From assembly GCA_008080565.1 (NCBI GenBank), contig VIKE01000062.1:1-40887 (forward strand): a DNA stretch of 40,887 nt, written 5' to 3'. The stretch comes from Rhodocyclaceae bacterium. GTDB lineage: Bacteria > Pseudomonadota > Gammaproteobacteria > Burkholderiales > Rhodocyclaceae. The position numbers were made by a program, and so were the translations under genes. Shown piece after piece: positions 9,008 through 17,963 of this stretch; the stretch's first letter is position 1; every line of letters begins with the position of its first letter. The notes under the pieces are model-generated. The model did no database searches, had not been told where the DNA came from, and saw only the letters and a list, made by a program, of their open reading frames with translations.

Positions 9008-10216
9008 ATGACGACAACAAATACGAACTGGCGCACGCCGACGCTCATCCTGATTGCCGGCTGCGTCATCCTGACGCTGTCGATGGGCATCCGCCACACG
9101 GCGGGCCTCTTCCTGCAGCCGATGTCGGCCGACAATGGCTGGTCCCGCGAGACCTTCTCGTTTGCCTTTGCCCTGCAGAATCTGGTCTGGGGCCTCGGCT
9201 CGCCGTTTGCCGGCGCCATCGCCGATCGCTATGGTGCCGGGCGCACGCTGCTCGTCGCGGCGGCGCTTTATGTGCTCGGGCTGGTCCTCATGTCGGTGTC
9301 GCCGACGCCGCTGACGCTCGACCTGTCGGCCGGCCTGCTCATCGGTCTCGGTCTGTCCGGAACGACCTTCCCGGTCATCATGGGCGTCATTGGCCGCCAT
9401 ACGACGCCGGAAAAGCGCAGCCTCGCCCTCGGTATCGCCAGTGCCGGCGGTTCGTTCGGCCAGTTCGCCGTGCTCCCCATCGGCCAGATGATGATCTCCA
9501 CCTACGGCTGGCAGAGCGCGCTCGTCCTGCTCGCCTGCGGTGTCGGTCTGATCGCCCCGCTGGCGTATGCCATGGCCGATGGTCACAAGCCTTCAGCCGG
9601 GGCTGGGCAATCGGTCGTCGAGGCGCTGCACGAGGCAAGCCGCGAGCGCAGTTTCCACTATCTGTTCTGGGGCTATTTTGTTTGTGGCTTCCAGACGGCC
9701 TTCATCATGCTGCACCTGCCGTCCTATCTGGTCGATGCCGGCATGTCGGCCAATGTCGGCATGACGGCGGTGGCGCTGATCGGCCTGTTCAATATTTTCG
9801 GCTCTTTCTATTTTGGCTGGGCCGGCGGGCGCTCGAGCAAGAAAAACCTGCTCGTCTGGATCTACGGCCTGCGCGCCGTGGCCATTTTGATTTTCATGCT
9901 GGTTCCGCTGTCGACCGCAGCAGCCTGGATATTCGCTGCCGTCATCGGCATCCTGTGGCTCGGTACCGTGCCGCTGACCAACGGCCTGATCGCCCAGATT
10001 TTCGGGCTGCGCTACATGTCGATGCTGACCGGCGTGGTTTTTCTCGGCCACCAGCTCGGCAGCTTCCTTGGCGCCTGGATGGGCGGGCGCATTTTCGACG
10101 AAACTGGCTCTTACTCGCTGGCCTGGTCAATCTCGATCGGCTTGTCGATTCTGGCTGCCATCTGTTCGTGGCCGGTCAGCGAGAAACCCCTTGCCCGGCT
10201 CAGCGTGGCAACGTGA
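9008..10216 (+). CDS. Major facilitator superfamily transporter
   Basis: Inner-membrane carrier of 402 residues with about 12 predicted membrane helices. The family loop between TM2 and TM3 reads GAIADRYGAGR, the usual MFS GxxaDrxGrr form. The general wording (MGIRHTAGLFLQPMSADNGWSRE near the N-terminus) resembles OFA or monocarboxylate-type carriers, so an organic anion is a reasonable guess, but the substrate is not readable. The stop overlaps the GTG start of the following small membrane gene in the sequence GTGA. Confidence 0.85.
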   Translation: MTTTNTNWRTPTLILIAGCVILTLSMGIRHTAGLFLQPMSADNGWSRETFSFAFALQNLVWGLGSPFAGAIADRYGAGRTLLVAAALYVLGLVLMSVSPTPLTLDLSAGLLIGLGLSGTTFPVIMGVIGRHTTPEKRSLALGIASAGGSFGQFAVLPIGQMMISTYGWQSALVLLACGVGLIAPLAYAMADGHKPSAGAGQSVVEALHEASRERSFHYLFWGYFVCGFQTAFIMLHLPSYLVDAGMSANVGMTAVALIGLFNIFGSFYFGWAGGRSSKKNLLVWIYGLRAVAILIFMLVPLSTAAAWIFAAVIGILWLGTVPLTNGLIAQIFGLRYMSMLTGVVFLGHQLGSFLGAWMGGRIFDETGSYSLAWSISIGLSILAAICSWPVSEKPLARLSVAT

Positions 10217-10347
10217 AACCGAACTGGCGCTGGTTCCTCGGTGGGGTTGGCGTAGCACTGCTGGCCTTGGTGCTGGCACTGATCTTCGCTGCCTATCAGA
10301 TGCCGGAACTCCTTCTCGATTGGGCCAACCTGCGATTCTGCGGATAG
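10213..10347 (+). CDS. 44-residue single-pass membrane protein coupled to the MFS gene
   Basis: A GTG codon overlaps the MFS stop (GTGA) and opens a 44-codon frame. The product begins MKPNWRWFLGG, has one strongly hydrophobic helix (about 8-28, GVGVALLALVLALIFAAYQ) and ends with a short polar tail (LLLDWANLRFCG). The 4-nt overlap implies translational coupling. Positive residues before the helix fit an N-in orientation. I know no named family; it could be a small accessory subunit of the carrier or an independent membrane peptide. It is short, so its status rests on coupling and composition. Confidence 0.55.
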   Translation: MKPNWRWFLGGVGVALLALVLALIFAAYQMPELLLDWANLRFCG

Positions 10348-10351
10348 TGCG

Positions 10352-11212
10352 CTAGGCCAGGGCGGCTTCGCCATCCGCCTCGCGGGCTGGTACCGGCAAC
10401 AGGCCGAGGCGTTGGCGAACGGTGTCCGGCGTGACATTGAGCAGTTCGCCGATGTCCTTGTAGTCGTCGGGCAGTGCCGGGTCTTCCCAGCTGTAGGATG
10501 AATGGCGGGCGAGGCGAACGGCCAGCGTGACGTTTCGCACGCGCGGGTTCTCGGCGTTGTCTTCGTCGATCAGGGTGCGCAGCAATTCGGGCAGGTTCCA
10601 GACGCGGCAGAGTTCGAGCTGGATTTCCTGGAAGGAGAAGCCAAGGGTCTGCTTCTGCGCATCGGCGCTGCGCATGGTCGGGTTGGCCTTCTGCTGGTCG
10701 TGAATAGCCAGCCCGAGGCTCGGTGCGGAACACCACACCAGAATTTCGGCAAGGTCGTGCAGTAGCGCCGCAATGCGCACCTCTTCCATATTCACGTCGT
10801 GCCGCCAGACCGCCCAGTCCTGTGCGTAGTCGGCCGCCCGTTGGGCCCGGCGCACGATTTGCAGGACGCCGAGCAGAGCATGTGGGCCGGCCTCCTTGAG
10901 TTGGTCTTCGATCGTGAACAGTTCGCTGAAGTGATTGAAAAATGGCTCGATGCCGGCCATGACGACCGAACTGGCAATGGTCGTGATGTCATGCTGCAAG
11001 GAGCGTCCGCGCAACGGCTGGGTGAAGGCGAGGACGCGCACGGTCATGATCGGGTCCTGCAGGATCAGCTGGGCTAGTTCACGGGCATCGACCCGGTCAA
11101 GGTTGGCCCGCATTTCTTCGATTCGCCGCTTGGTGATGCGGAGGATGGGCAGCGTATTACTGCTGAAGAGAAGAGCCCAGGCATCAAGATCCGGTAGCGG
11201 GTGGTCGAGCAT
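10352..11212 (-). CDS. HDOD domain signalling protein
   Basis: Cytoplasmic protein of 286 residues dominated by an HDOD domain (about 15-215). This is a catalytically altered HD-family fold found in bacterial signalling proteins; the phrase ALLHDLAEILVW retains an HD-like HD pair. The C-terminal part (DIGELLNVTPDTVRQRLGLL) looks like a small helical segment. HDOD proteins act in motility, surface attachment and c-di-GMP networks, but no output domain is fused here. The gene converges on the MFS/small-protein operon with only 4 nt between stops. A second HDOD gene lies 0.8 kb away at 11979-13157. Confidence 0.8.
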   Translation of the reverse strand: MLDHPLPDLDAWALLFSSNTLPILRITKRRIEEMRANLDRVDARELAQLILQDPIMTVRVLAFTQPLRGRSLQHDITTIASSVVMAGIEPFFNHFSELFTIEDQLKEAGPHALLGVLQIVRRAQRAADYAQDWAVWRHDVNMEEVRIAALLHDLAEILVWCSAPSLGLAIHDQQKANPTMRSADAQKQTLGFSFQEIQLELCRVWNLPELLRTLIDEDNAENPRVRNVTLAVRLARHSSYSWEDPALPDDYKDIGELLNVTPDTVRQRLGLLPVPAREADGEAALA

Positions 11213-11333
11213 GAGTGGCTGGCTTTCGAGAAGAGAAATGGGCTGTCGGCAAGGAGTTTAAGGGGGAGGGCGGTGCCGGGCAAGCGCGTTGGCATGCGAT
11301 AATCCGGGCCGGTCAAATTATCCATTTTCAGCT

Positions 11334-11978
11334 ATGCGCTACGCCATCGTTCCGGTTACTCCCTTCGAGCAAAACTGCACTATTTTCTGGTGCGAGAAGA
11401 CCCGTCAGGCTGTTGTCATCGATCCGGGTGGCGATGTCGAGCGCATCCAGCGCTTTTTGGCAGATGAAAAGCTGACCTTGGCCAAAATACTCGTTACTCA
11501 TGGCCACATCGACCATGCCGGGGGCGTTGCGCTGCTGGCCGAACAGTGTGGTGTCTGCATCATTGAAGGCCCGCATGAGGAAGACCGTTTCTGGATTGAA
11601 GGTATGCCGCAGCAGAGCAAGATGTTCGGCTTCCCCAATGTGCGCAGCTTTGAGCCGACGCGCTGGCTCAAGGATGGCGACAAGGTCAGCTTCGGTGAGG
11701 TTGAACTGGATGTGCTGCATTGCCCCGGCCACACGCCCGGTCATGTCGTCTTCTACCATGCGCCGAGCCATCTTGCTCAGGTCGGCGATGTGTTGTTCCA
11801 GGGCTCAATCGGGCGGACTGACTTCCCGCGCGGCGATCACGACACGCTGATTCGCTCGATCAAGGAAAAACTCTTTCCGCTCGGTGACGACGTTGATTTT
11901 GTGCCCGGCCACGGGCCGATGTCGACCTTTGGCGAGGAGCGCAAATACAACCCTTTCCTGAGCGGTCGCTTTGGCTGA
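11334..11978 (+). CDS. MBL-fold hydrolase, YcbL/glyoxalase II-like
   Basis: Protein of 214 residues of the metallo-beta-lactamase fold. The metal site is complete: THGHIDHAGG, a distal His in HCPGHTPGH, the bridging Asp in GRTDFPRGD, and the terminal His in GHGP. The size fits the short YcbL type, which lacks the C-terminal helical domain of classical glyoxalase II, so the physiological substrate may be a thioester but is uncertain. ATG at 11334 (MRYAIVPVTPF) fits the family start; an in-frame start 45 nt upstream is unlikely. A -10-like GATAAT lies about 35 nt upstream. Its stop abuts the stop of the convergent gene within TGATCA. Confidence 0.85.
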   Translation: MRYAIVPVTPFEQNCTIFWCEKTRQAVVIDPGGDVERIQRFLADEKLTLAKILVTHGHIDHAGGVALLAEQCGVCIIEGPHEEDRFWIEGMPQQSKMFGFPNVRSFEPTRWLKDGDKVSFGEVELDVLHCPGHTPGHVVFYHAPSHLAQVGDVLFQGSIGRTDFPRGDHDTLIRSIKEKLFPLGDDVDFVPGHGPMSTFGEERKYNPFLSGRFG

Positions 11979-13157
11979 TCAGGCGCCAACGTGGATCTTC
12001 GAAGCCCAGCCATTGGCTTCGAGTTGGGCCGCAAAGTAATCATTGCTGTCGATGCCCAGTTCTCCAAGCATGACCGATGCCGCTTTCAGATCGTGCTTGT
12101 CGGCGGCGGTGACGGCGGCCAGAAGTTGACCCAGTCCGCCCGCATGTTCGACCAGCGCTTTCTGAGCGACGTCGAGGAGCGGGAGCTGGCGCATGATTTC
12201 CGGCATGGACATGCCAAGCAGTACGTCGAGCAGGGAGAAGGTGCCGATCATGAAGGCTGTATCGGCTAGCTGCTCGGGGGGAAGTGGCGGTGTTATGTGC
12301 CTGGCCAGCAGTTCAAAGAGGCGACCACGCGCCGCTGCTTTTTGCAGCAGTGGGTTGGGGTGCTGGCCGTTGTTCGGGTCGGAATAAACCAGCAATTGCA
12401 ACCAGCGCTGCAACTGCCGACGGCCAAGCAGAGTGATGGCCTGGGTAAAGCTGGTGATCGGGCTGCCTGGCGAAAGGGCTGCTGAATTGACGAGTCGAAG
12501 CAGGCTGTAAGAGAGTTTTGGCTCTTCGCGGAAAATGGTATCGAGGGCGCCGGCATCGGCATCATCGGCGATCAGGGTGAGCAATTTCAGCAACTTCAGG
12601 CGGGTAATGTCGGCCTTCGCATTCGGCGTTGAGCGAGTTTGCAAAAATTCGCAAGTCGACAGGACGCAGGCATTGTTCAAAATCCACTCGCGGTCGTTGT
12701 GCGTGTGCACATCGGTGGCAACTAGCGCGGTGCGACTGGCCAGGCCGATCAGAGTAAAGGGCGGCAGGCTGCGGGCGTGGCTGCTGCTGATCAGCAGGTA
12801 GTCCCAGCATCCTGCGCCGGGCAACTTGGATTCGGGTGACGCGGCCAGTCCTACCTTGCGTCGAGTCAGGCGGAGATTCGCCTCGAGTTCGCTCAGTGCA
12901 TCGCTATCCTGTGGGTTGGGGTGGCTCGGGAAGATGGTGACCGAACGTTCGGTCAGCAAGCCTGCGTCATATCCGCCAGCGAGTGCCGGCATTAACCATG
13001 GGAGTCGTTGCTCAAACATGTCGAGCAGCGGCGACGAAAACAGCCGTGTCAGCGTCTCGCGATCGGCTTTTCCGGGGGCGAGTTCTATGCTGAAGCCAGA
13101 CCACGAATCATCCGCGCCGAGAAGCGGATAAACAAAAACTAGGCCAGTGCCGGGCAT
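11979..13157 (-). CDS. EAL-like plus HDOD domain protein (YuxH type)
   Basis: Signalling protein of 392 residues. The N-terminal 180 residues look like a degenerate EAL-type region with no intact EAL signature. The C-terminal half is an HDOD domain, with the phrases LKLLKLLTLIADDADAG, SYSLLRLVNSA and AITLLGRRQLQRW typical of YuxH-family proteins. Catalytic c-di-GMP hydrolysis is therefore unlikely and a binding or scaffold role is more probable (inference). It is divergent from the DNA glycosylase gene and convergent with the YcbL-type gene. Confidence 0.8.
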   Translation of the reverse strand: MPGTGLVFVYPLLGADDSWSGFSIELAPGKADRETLTRLFSSPLLDMFEQRLPWLMPALAGGYDAGLLTERSVTIFPSHPNPQDSDALSELEANLRLTRRKVGLAASPESKLPGAGCWDYLLISSSHARSLPPFTLIGLASRTALVATDVHTHNDREWILNNACVLSTCEFLQTRSTPNAKADITRLKLLKLLTLIADDADAGALDTIFREEPKLSYSLLRLVNSAALSPGSPITSFTQAITLLGRRQLQRWLQLLVYSDPNNGQHPNPLLQKAAARGRLFELLARHITPPLPPEQLADTAFMIGTFSLLDVLLGMSMPEIMRQLPLLDVAQKALVEHAGGLGQLLAAVTAADKHDLKAASVMLGELGIDSNDYFAAQLEANGWASKIHVGA

Positions 13158-13220
13158 TGGTTTTTCTCCGGATTATTTTTGGCAATGTTAGCAAATTTGA
13201 CCATGGCCGTGTCCTATGTA

Positions 13221-13260
13221 ATTCGCAAATGGGCTTGTTTTTCCGGTTGACCGTGGCATC
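13221..13260 (-). repeat. Interspersed repeat, partial copy B (exact 17-bp core)
   Basis: The core TTTTTCCGGTTGACCGT at 13238-13254 is identical to the core of the copies at 33584-33623 and 26374-26390. The outer half facing 13221 is diverged. It lies just upstream of the DNA glycosylase gene. The repeat's TTGACC and a TATAAT at 13265-13270 are only 12 nt apart, too close for a normal sigma-70 promoter. Confidence 0.6.
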
Positions 13261-13276
13261 CCCTTATAATTTGCCG

Positions 13277-13894
13277 ATGTTTCCCGAGTATTGGTCCCAA
13301 GCTGCCACCGAACTTTCACGCCAGGATCCGACGATGGCGGAACTGGTCGAGCGTTATGTCGGCGTGTCGCTTGTCTCGCGTGGTGATGCGTTCGGTACTT
13401 TGGCGCGTTCGATTGTCGGTCAGCAGATTTCCGTCAAGGCCGCCGATGCAGTCTGGGGCCGATTCGTCGCGCAGATCGGTGAAGTGGTGCCGGCCCGTGT
13501 CGTTGAATTGGGCGAGAGTGGCTTGGCGGGCTGCGGCCTATCCAGGCGAAAAATTGAATATCTGTGCGATCTGGCCGGGCATTTTGTCAGTGGGCAACTG
13601 GATCCATCAGCCTGGTTGCAATTGAGCGACGAGGAGATCATTGCCGAACTGACCGCTGTTCGCGGTATTGGACGGTGGACTGCGGAGATGTTCCTGATTT
13701 TTCATCAGTTGCGGCCGGATATTTTTCCGCTTGACGACATCGGCTTGCAGCGCGCTGTCTATGAACGGTATTTTGCTGGTGAGAAGCAGTCTCGCCGCGC
13801 CCTCGCCGAGTTCGGCGAGCGCTGGCGCCCCTGGCGTTCGGTCGCCACCTGGTATCTGTGGCGTAGTCTCGATCCTGTCCCCGTCGAGTACTGA
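13277..13894 (+). CDS. DNA-3-methyladenine glycosylase II-like (HhH-GPD) protein
   Basis: Base-excision repair glycosylase of 205 residues. It contains the helix-hairpin-helix VRGIGRWTAEMFLIF and, after it, the catalytic Asp region FPLDDIGLQRAV (Asp153/Asp154), typical of the AlkA/MAG HhH-GPD group. The N-terminal AlkA domain is absent, as in the short bacterial forms. ATG at 13277 fits the family N-terminus (MFPEYWSQA). An in-frame extension back to 13157 runs through the interspersed repeat and is judged non-coding. The accA gene follows after 59 nt. Confidence 0.85.
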   Translation: MFPEYWSQAATELSRQDPTMAELVERYVGVSLVSRGDAFGTLARSIVGQQISVKAADAVWGRFVAQIGEVVPARVVELGESGLAGCGLSRRKIEYLCDLAGHFVSGQLDPSAWLQLSDEEIIAELTAVRGIGRWTAEMFLIFHQLRPDIFPLDDIGLQRAVYERYFAGEKQSRRALAEFGERWRPWRSVATWYLWRSLDPVPVEY

Positions 13895-13953
13895 AACGGT
13901 AGCCTTCTTACCTTTGGGGTAAAATGCGCGCCAACTTAGCAAACGAGCAGTCC

Positions 13954-14922
13954 ATGAAAACTAGTTTCCTCGACTTCGAACAATCCATCGCCGACCTTGA
14001 AGCCAAGATCGAAGAACTGCGTTTCGTGCAGGATGATTCCGCCGTCGATATCTCGGAAGAGATCGAGCGACTGGAGAAGAAGAGCGGTCAACTGACCAAG
14101 GATATCTACGCCAAACTGAGTCCGTGGCAGATTTCTCAAGTGGCGCGCCACCCGCAGCGCCCTTACACGCTGGATTACCTGTCGCTGATCTTCACCGACT
14201 TTGAAGAGTTGCATGGTGACCGCGCTTTCGCTGACGACCACGCCATCGTTGGTGGCCTGGCCCGCTTCAATGGTCAGGCGGTCATGGTCATTGGCCACCA
14301 GAAGGGGCGCGATACCAAGGACAAAATTTATCGCAACTTCGGCATGCCGCGTCCAGAGGGCTATCGCAAGGCCCTGCGCCTGATGAAGCTGGCCGAAAAA
14401 TTTGGCATTCCGGTCATGACCTTCGTCGATACGCCAGGTGCCTATCCGGGTATCGATGCCGAGGAGCGTGGCCAGTCCGAGGCAATTGGTCGCAACCTGT
14501 ACGTGATGGCTGAACTGAAAGTGCCGGTCATCGTCACCATCATCGGCGAGGGCGGTTCTGGTGGTGCGCTGGCCATTGCCGTCGGCGACACGGTGCAGAT
14601 GCTGCAATATTCGACCTACTCGGTGATTTCGCCGGAAGGCTGTGCTTCGATTCTCTGGAAGAGCGCCGAAAAGGCGCCGGAAGCTGCCGAAACAATGGGC
14701 ATCACGGCGCAACGCTTGAAAACCCTTGGTTTGATCGACAAGATCGTCAATGAACCGTTGGGTGGTGCTCACCGCGATCACGCCGCGATGGCGCAAAATC
14801 TCAAGAAGGCGCTGCAGGACGCGCTGAAACAGCTATCCGGCCAGTCGACGGCCGAACTTCTGGCCACCCGCTACGAGCGGCTGATGAGTTATGGCCGCTA
14901 CAAGGAACAACCTGTTACCTAA
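13954..14922 (+). CDS. accA: Acetyl-CoA carboxylase carboxyltransferase subunit alpha
   Basis: Alpha subunit of the carboxyltransferase half of acetyl-CoA carboxylase, which makes malonyl-CoA for fatty acid synthesis. Length is 322 residues, normal for proteobacterial AccA. Family stretches include [16 protein letters not shown] at the start, [39 protein letters not shown] and [11 protein letters not shown]. The start at 13954 is set by the conserved N-terminus; an upstream in-frame ATG at 13924 is probably not used. A -10-like TAAAAT lies at 13919-13924. The end overlaps tilS by 32 nt, suggesting a two-gene operon. Confidence 0.96.
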   Translation: MKTSFLDFEQSIADLEAKIEELRFVQDDSAVDISEEIERLEKKSGQLTKDIYAKLSPWQISQVARHPQRPYTLDYLSLIFTDFEELHGDRAFADDHAIVGGLARFNGQAVMVIGHQKGRDTKDKIYRNFGMPRPEGYRKALRLMKLAEKFGIPVMTFVDTPGAYPGIDAEERGQSEAIGRNLYVMAELKVPVIVTIIGEGGSGGALAIAVGDTVQMLQYSTYSVISPEGCASILWKSAEKAPEAAETMGITAQRLKTLGLIDKIVNEPLGGAHRDHAAMAQNLKKALQDALKQLSGQSTAELLATRYERLMSYGRYKEQPVT

Positions 14923-15859
14923 CCTCAGGGAGCGGGTTGGTGCCTTTCTTTCCACCCGTCTCCAGTCGGACAAGCAGCTTTGGGTTGGGCTGTCCGGTGG
15001 TTGCGATTCGGTAGTCCTGCTTCACGTCTTGAGCCGTCTCGGCTTTGCCGATATTGCGGCCGTTCATGTCCATCACGGGCTGTCGCCCAATGCCGATGCC
15101 TGGGCGGAATTCTGTGCAGGGTATTGCCAACGGCTTGGCGTCCGGCTGGTGACTCGCCATGTCGCGGTCGATATGTCTTCCGGGCTTGGCTTGGAAGCAG
15201 CTGCCCGTGCCGCCCGATATGCGGCTTTTGCCGAATGTCTCGGCGACAGTCTTCTGCTGGCCCAGCATCGCGGCGATCAGGCCGAAACCGTATTGTTCAA
15301 CCTGCTGCGCGGGACCGGCGTCACCGGGGCGGCGGGAATGCCGGTCGAACGCCGTTTTGGCAAGCTGCGTCTGTTACGTCCGCTGCTCGATGTTTCTCGC
15401 GCCGAAATCGAAAAGTATGCGACCGCAGAAGGTCTGGCCTGGATCGACGACGAAAGTAATGCCGACACCTCGTTGACGCGCAATTTTCTTCGTCACGAGA
15501 CGTTGACCGCAATAAGCCAGCGCTTTCCGTCGGCAGAAGCGTCACTGGTTCAGGCTGCGGGCCATTTCGCCGAAGCGGCCGGCCTGCTTGATGAGCTCGC
15601 GGCGCAAGATTGGCAACTGGTTTGCGAAAAGGATGCTGCGCGTATGCCGGCCTTGCGTCTGCTTTCACTTCCCCGCCTCAAGAACCTGCTGCGCTATCGT
15701 TTGCGTTGCCTCGGATGGCAAGTTCCGGTGGCGGCACGCCTTGAGGAGTTTGCCCGACAACTGCAATCTGCTGCTCCGGATCGTCACCCGGAACTGGTGT
15801 TGCCTGGCGGGAAAATGCGAGTGGCGCGTGGCCTGCTCTGTTGGCTGCCGGAAAAATAA
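14891..15859 (+). CDS. tilS: tRNA(Ile)-lysidine synthetase
   Basis: Converts C34 of the CAU-anticodon tRNA-Ile to lysidine, letting it read AUA. The PP-loop SGGCDS is at 35-40, followed by [12 protein letters not shown], the RAARYAAF segment, [10 protein letters not shown] and the region around IDDESNAD that are typical of TilS. The protein is 322 residues, about 100 shorter than E. coli TilS as I recall it. It retains the central substrate-binding domain but seems to lack most of the C-terminal domain. ATG at 14891 lies inside accA, giving a 32-nt overlap. Confidence 0.92.
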   Translation: MAATRNNLLPNLRERVGAFLSTRLQSDKQLWVGLSGGCDSVVLLHVLSRLGFADIAAVHVHHGLSPNADAWAEFCAGYCQRLGVRLVTRHVAVDMSSGLGLEAAARAARYAAFAECLGDSLLLAQHRGDQAETVLFNLLRGTGVTGAAGMPVERRFGKLRLLRPLLDVSRAEIEKYATAEGLAWIDDESNADTSLTRNFLRHETLTAISQRFPSAEASLVQAAGHFAEAAGLLDELAAQDWQLVCEKDAARMPALRLLSLPRLKNLLRYRLRCLGWQVPVAARLEEFARQLQSAAPDRHPELVLPGGKMRVARGLLCWLPEK

Positions 15860-15937
15860 CAAAGTGTTACCAAGCGCCTTTCCGCGGGGAATGGCCTTCA
15901 GTTACAATCAACAGATTACTTATTCCATAAACAGGCC

Positions 15938-16816
15938 ATGATTACTGGATCCATTGTCGCCATCGTTACGCCCATGCATGAGGATGGCAGCCTCGATTTA
16001 AACGCATTCCGCAACCTGCTCGACTTTCATGTCAGCGAAGGGACCGATGGCGTCGTGGTTGTCGGTACGACTGGCGAGTCGCCAACGGTCAATGTCGAGG
16101 AACATTGTGAACTGATCAAGGTAGCCGTCGACCATGTCGCTGGTCGTATTCCGGTCATTGCCGGTACCGGCGCGAACTCGACGGCGGAAGCCATCGAATT
16201 GACCGAGTTCGCCAAGAAGGCCGGCGCCAATATGGCGCTGTCGGTGGTTCCGTATTACAACAAGCCAACTCAGGAAGGCCTCTATCGCCATTTCAAGGCG
16301 ATAGCCGAAGCGGTTGAGCTTCCGATCCTGCTCTATAACGTACCGGGCCGTACCGTTGCCGATATGTCGAACGACACCATTCTGCGTCTGGCCGAAGTGC
16401 CGGGCATTGTTGGCGTCAAGGATGCGACCGGCAATATCGATCGCGCCTGTGATCTGATTGCCCGAGCCCCGAAGGATTTCGCCCTGTACACCGGCGATGA
16501 CATGACCGCTGTGGCAACCATCAGCCTTGGTTTTCATGGTGACATCTCGGTAACGGCCAACGTTGCCCCGCGACTGATGCATGAAATGTGTGTTGCCGCT
16601 GCCAGCGGCAACATCGTCAAGGCACGCGAAATTCACTTCAAGTTGCTTGGATTGCATCGTGACCTGTTTTGCGAAGCCAATCCGATTCCGGTCAAGTGGG
16701 CGGTGCACAAGATGGGCCTGTCGCCCAACGGCATTCGTCTGCCCTTGACCACCCTGTCCGAAGCCAACCATGCCCGTGTTCTGGCCGCCATGCGCCAGGC
16801 TGGCGTAATCGCCTGA
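15938..16816 (+). CDS. dapA: 4-hydroxy-tetrahydrodipicolinate synthase
   Basis: First committed enzyme of the diaminopimelate/lysine pathway, condensing pyruvate with aspartate semialdehyde. Length is 292 residues as usual. The Schiff-base Lys161 is in GVKDATG, the catalytic Tyr133 in LLYNVPGRT, and the GTTGESPT loop near 45 binds pyruvate. It heads an apparent operon dapA-bamC-MBL hydrolase, an arrangement also known from other proteobacteria for dapA-bamC. A possible -10, TTACAAT, lies at 15901-15907. Confidence 0.96.
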   Translation: MITGSIVAIVTPMHEDGSLDLNAFRNLLDFHVSEGTDGVVVVGTTGESPTVNVEEHCELIKVAVDHVAGRIPVIAGTGANSTAEAIELTEFAKKAGANMALSVVPYYNKPTQEGLYRHFKAIAEAVELPILLYNVPGRTVADMSNDTILRLAEVPGIVGVKDATGNIDRACDLIARAPKDFALYTGDDMTAVATISLGFHGDISVTANVAPRLMHEMCVAAASGNIVKAREIHFKLLGLHRDLFCEANPIPVKWAVHKMGLSPNGIRLPLTTLSEANHARVLAAMRQAGVIA

Positions 16817-16832
16817 GCGGAGTAAAGTAAAA

Positions 16833-17963
16833 ATGAATCGTCGGCTTTCTGGCCTCTCCCTTTCCCTGTTGGCGATTGCGCTGGCCGGGTGCAGTGTACT
16901 TCCCGAGTCTCGCAAGATCGAATACAAGTCAGCCAGCAAGGCACCGACCCTCGAGGTGCCTCCCGATCTGTCGCAGATTGCCCGTGATGACCGCTATCTC
17001 GTGCCAGACGTGGCGGGCAAGGGCAGTGCGACGTTCTCGGCCTACAGCGCCGACCGTACGCCCTTGGCCCAGGCTCAGAACTCCGTCGTTTTGCCTCAGG
17101 TGGACAAGGTGCGTGTCGAGCGTTCCGGTAATCAGCGCTGGCTGGTCGTTGCTGCTCCGGCTGACAAGCTGTGGGATACCGTCAAGGACTTCTGGCAGGA
17201 AACCGGGTTCATCATTTCCGTCGAGCGTCCTGAGGCCGGCGTGATGGAAACCGATTGGGCCGAAAATCGTGCCAAGATCGGCGACGATCTGGTTCGCAAC
17301 GCACTCGGTCGTTTGCTTGATTCCCTGTACTCGACGGGTGAGCGCGACAAGTTCCGTACCCGCTTCGAGCCAGGTGTAACGCCGGGAACAACCGATATTT
17401 TTGTCAGCCATCGCTCTATGGAAGAGGTCTACACCTCGTCGGCCAAGGACGATACGCGTTGGCAGCCACGTGCAGCCGATCCTGAACTGGAGGCGGAGAT
17501 GCTGCGCCGATTGATGGTTCGTTTGGGTTCAGAAGAAAAACGTGCCGAAGCCTCAATCGCATCGGTCAAAGCGGAGCCGCGCGCAAAACTGGCCAAGTCG
17601 GATGATGGTGCAGGTACCCTGGAAGTGCTAGAACGCTTCGATCGTGCCTGGCGCCGTGTCGGACTGGCACTGGATCGTGTCGGGTTTACGGTCGAAGATC
17701 GTGATCGCTCGCGTGGCCTGTATTTCGTGCGCTATGTTGATCCGGAATTGGACAACCGCAGCAAGAAGGATGATGGATTCCTGTCCAAGCTGGCTTTCTG
17801 GAAGGGTACCGAGCCACCGGCCAACTCCAAGGTCCAGTATCGTATTTTTGTCAGCGATGCTGGCGAGCAGAGTACCGTCAAGGTCCTGTCCAACGAAGGC
17901 GGCACGGATAAGTCGGAAACCGCAAAGAAGATTCTCGGCCTGCTCCTCCAGCAGTTGCAGTGA
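16833..17963 (+). CDS. bamC: Outer membrane protein assembly factor BamC
   Basis: Lipoprotein of the BAM complex that inserts outer-membrane beta-barrels. The signal peptide ends in the lipobox LAGC with Cys20. After it comes the extended proline-containing segment (LEVPPDLSQ), which in known BamC contacts BamD, and two helix-grip domains (about 90-220 and 265-370). Length is 376 residues. A ribosome-binding site (GGAG) sits ahead of ATG. Its last codons overlap the GTG start of the next gene (GTGA). Confidence 0.9.
   Translation: MNRRLSGLSLSLLAIALAGCSVLPESRKIEYKSASKAPTLEVPPDLSQIARDDRYLVPDVAGKGSATFSAYSADRTPLAQAQNSVVLPQVDKVRVERSGNQRWLVVAAPADKLWDTVKDFWQETGFIISVERPEAGVMETDWAENRAKIGDDLVRNALGRLLDSLYSTGERDKFRTRFEPGVTPGTTDIFVSHRSMEEVYTSSAKDDTRWQPRAADPELEAEMLRRLMVRLGSEEKRAEASIASVKAEPRAKLAKSDDGAGTLEVLERFDRAWRRVGLALDRVGFTVEDRDRSRGLYFVRYVDPELDNRSKKDDGFLSKLAFWKGTEPPANSKVQYRIFVSDAGEQSTVKVLSNEGGTDKSETAKKILGLLLQQLQ

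Noticed and set aside
8126..9586. A 486-codon antisense frame over the Uup and MFS genes
   Set aside because: It spans two well-supported genes on the other strand, and its sequence is low-complexity and shows no domain.
8992..10347. A 451-codon frame in the + strand, overlapping the MFS gene
   Set aside because: Only its last 44 codons (10213-10347) are believable; upstream it is an out-of-frame shadow of the MFS gene.
13247..13270. TTGACC and TATAAT ahead of the DNA glycosylase gene as a promoter
   Set aside because: The spacer is 12 nt, too short for sigma-70; TTGACC belongs to the interspersed repeat.
13157..13276. Upstream in-frame extension of the DNA glycosylase
   Set aside because: The 40 extra codons are not family-like and run through the repeat; the family N-terminus begins at 13277.
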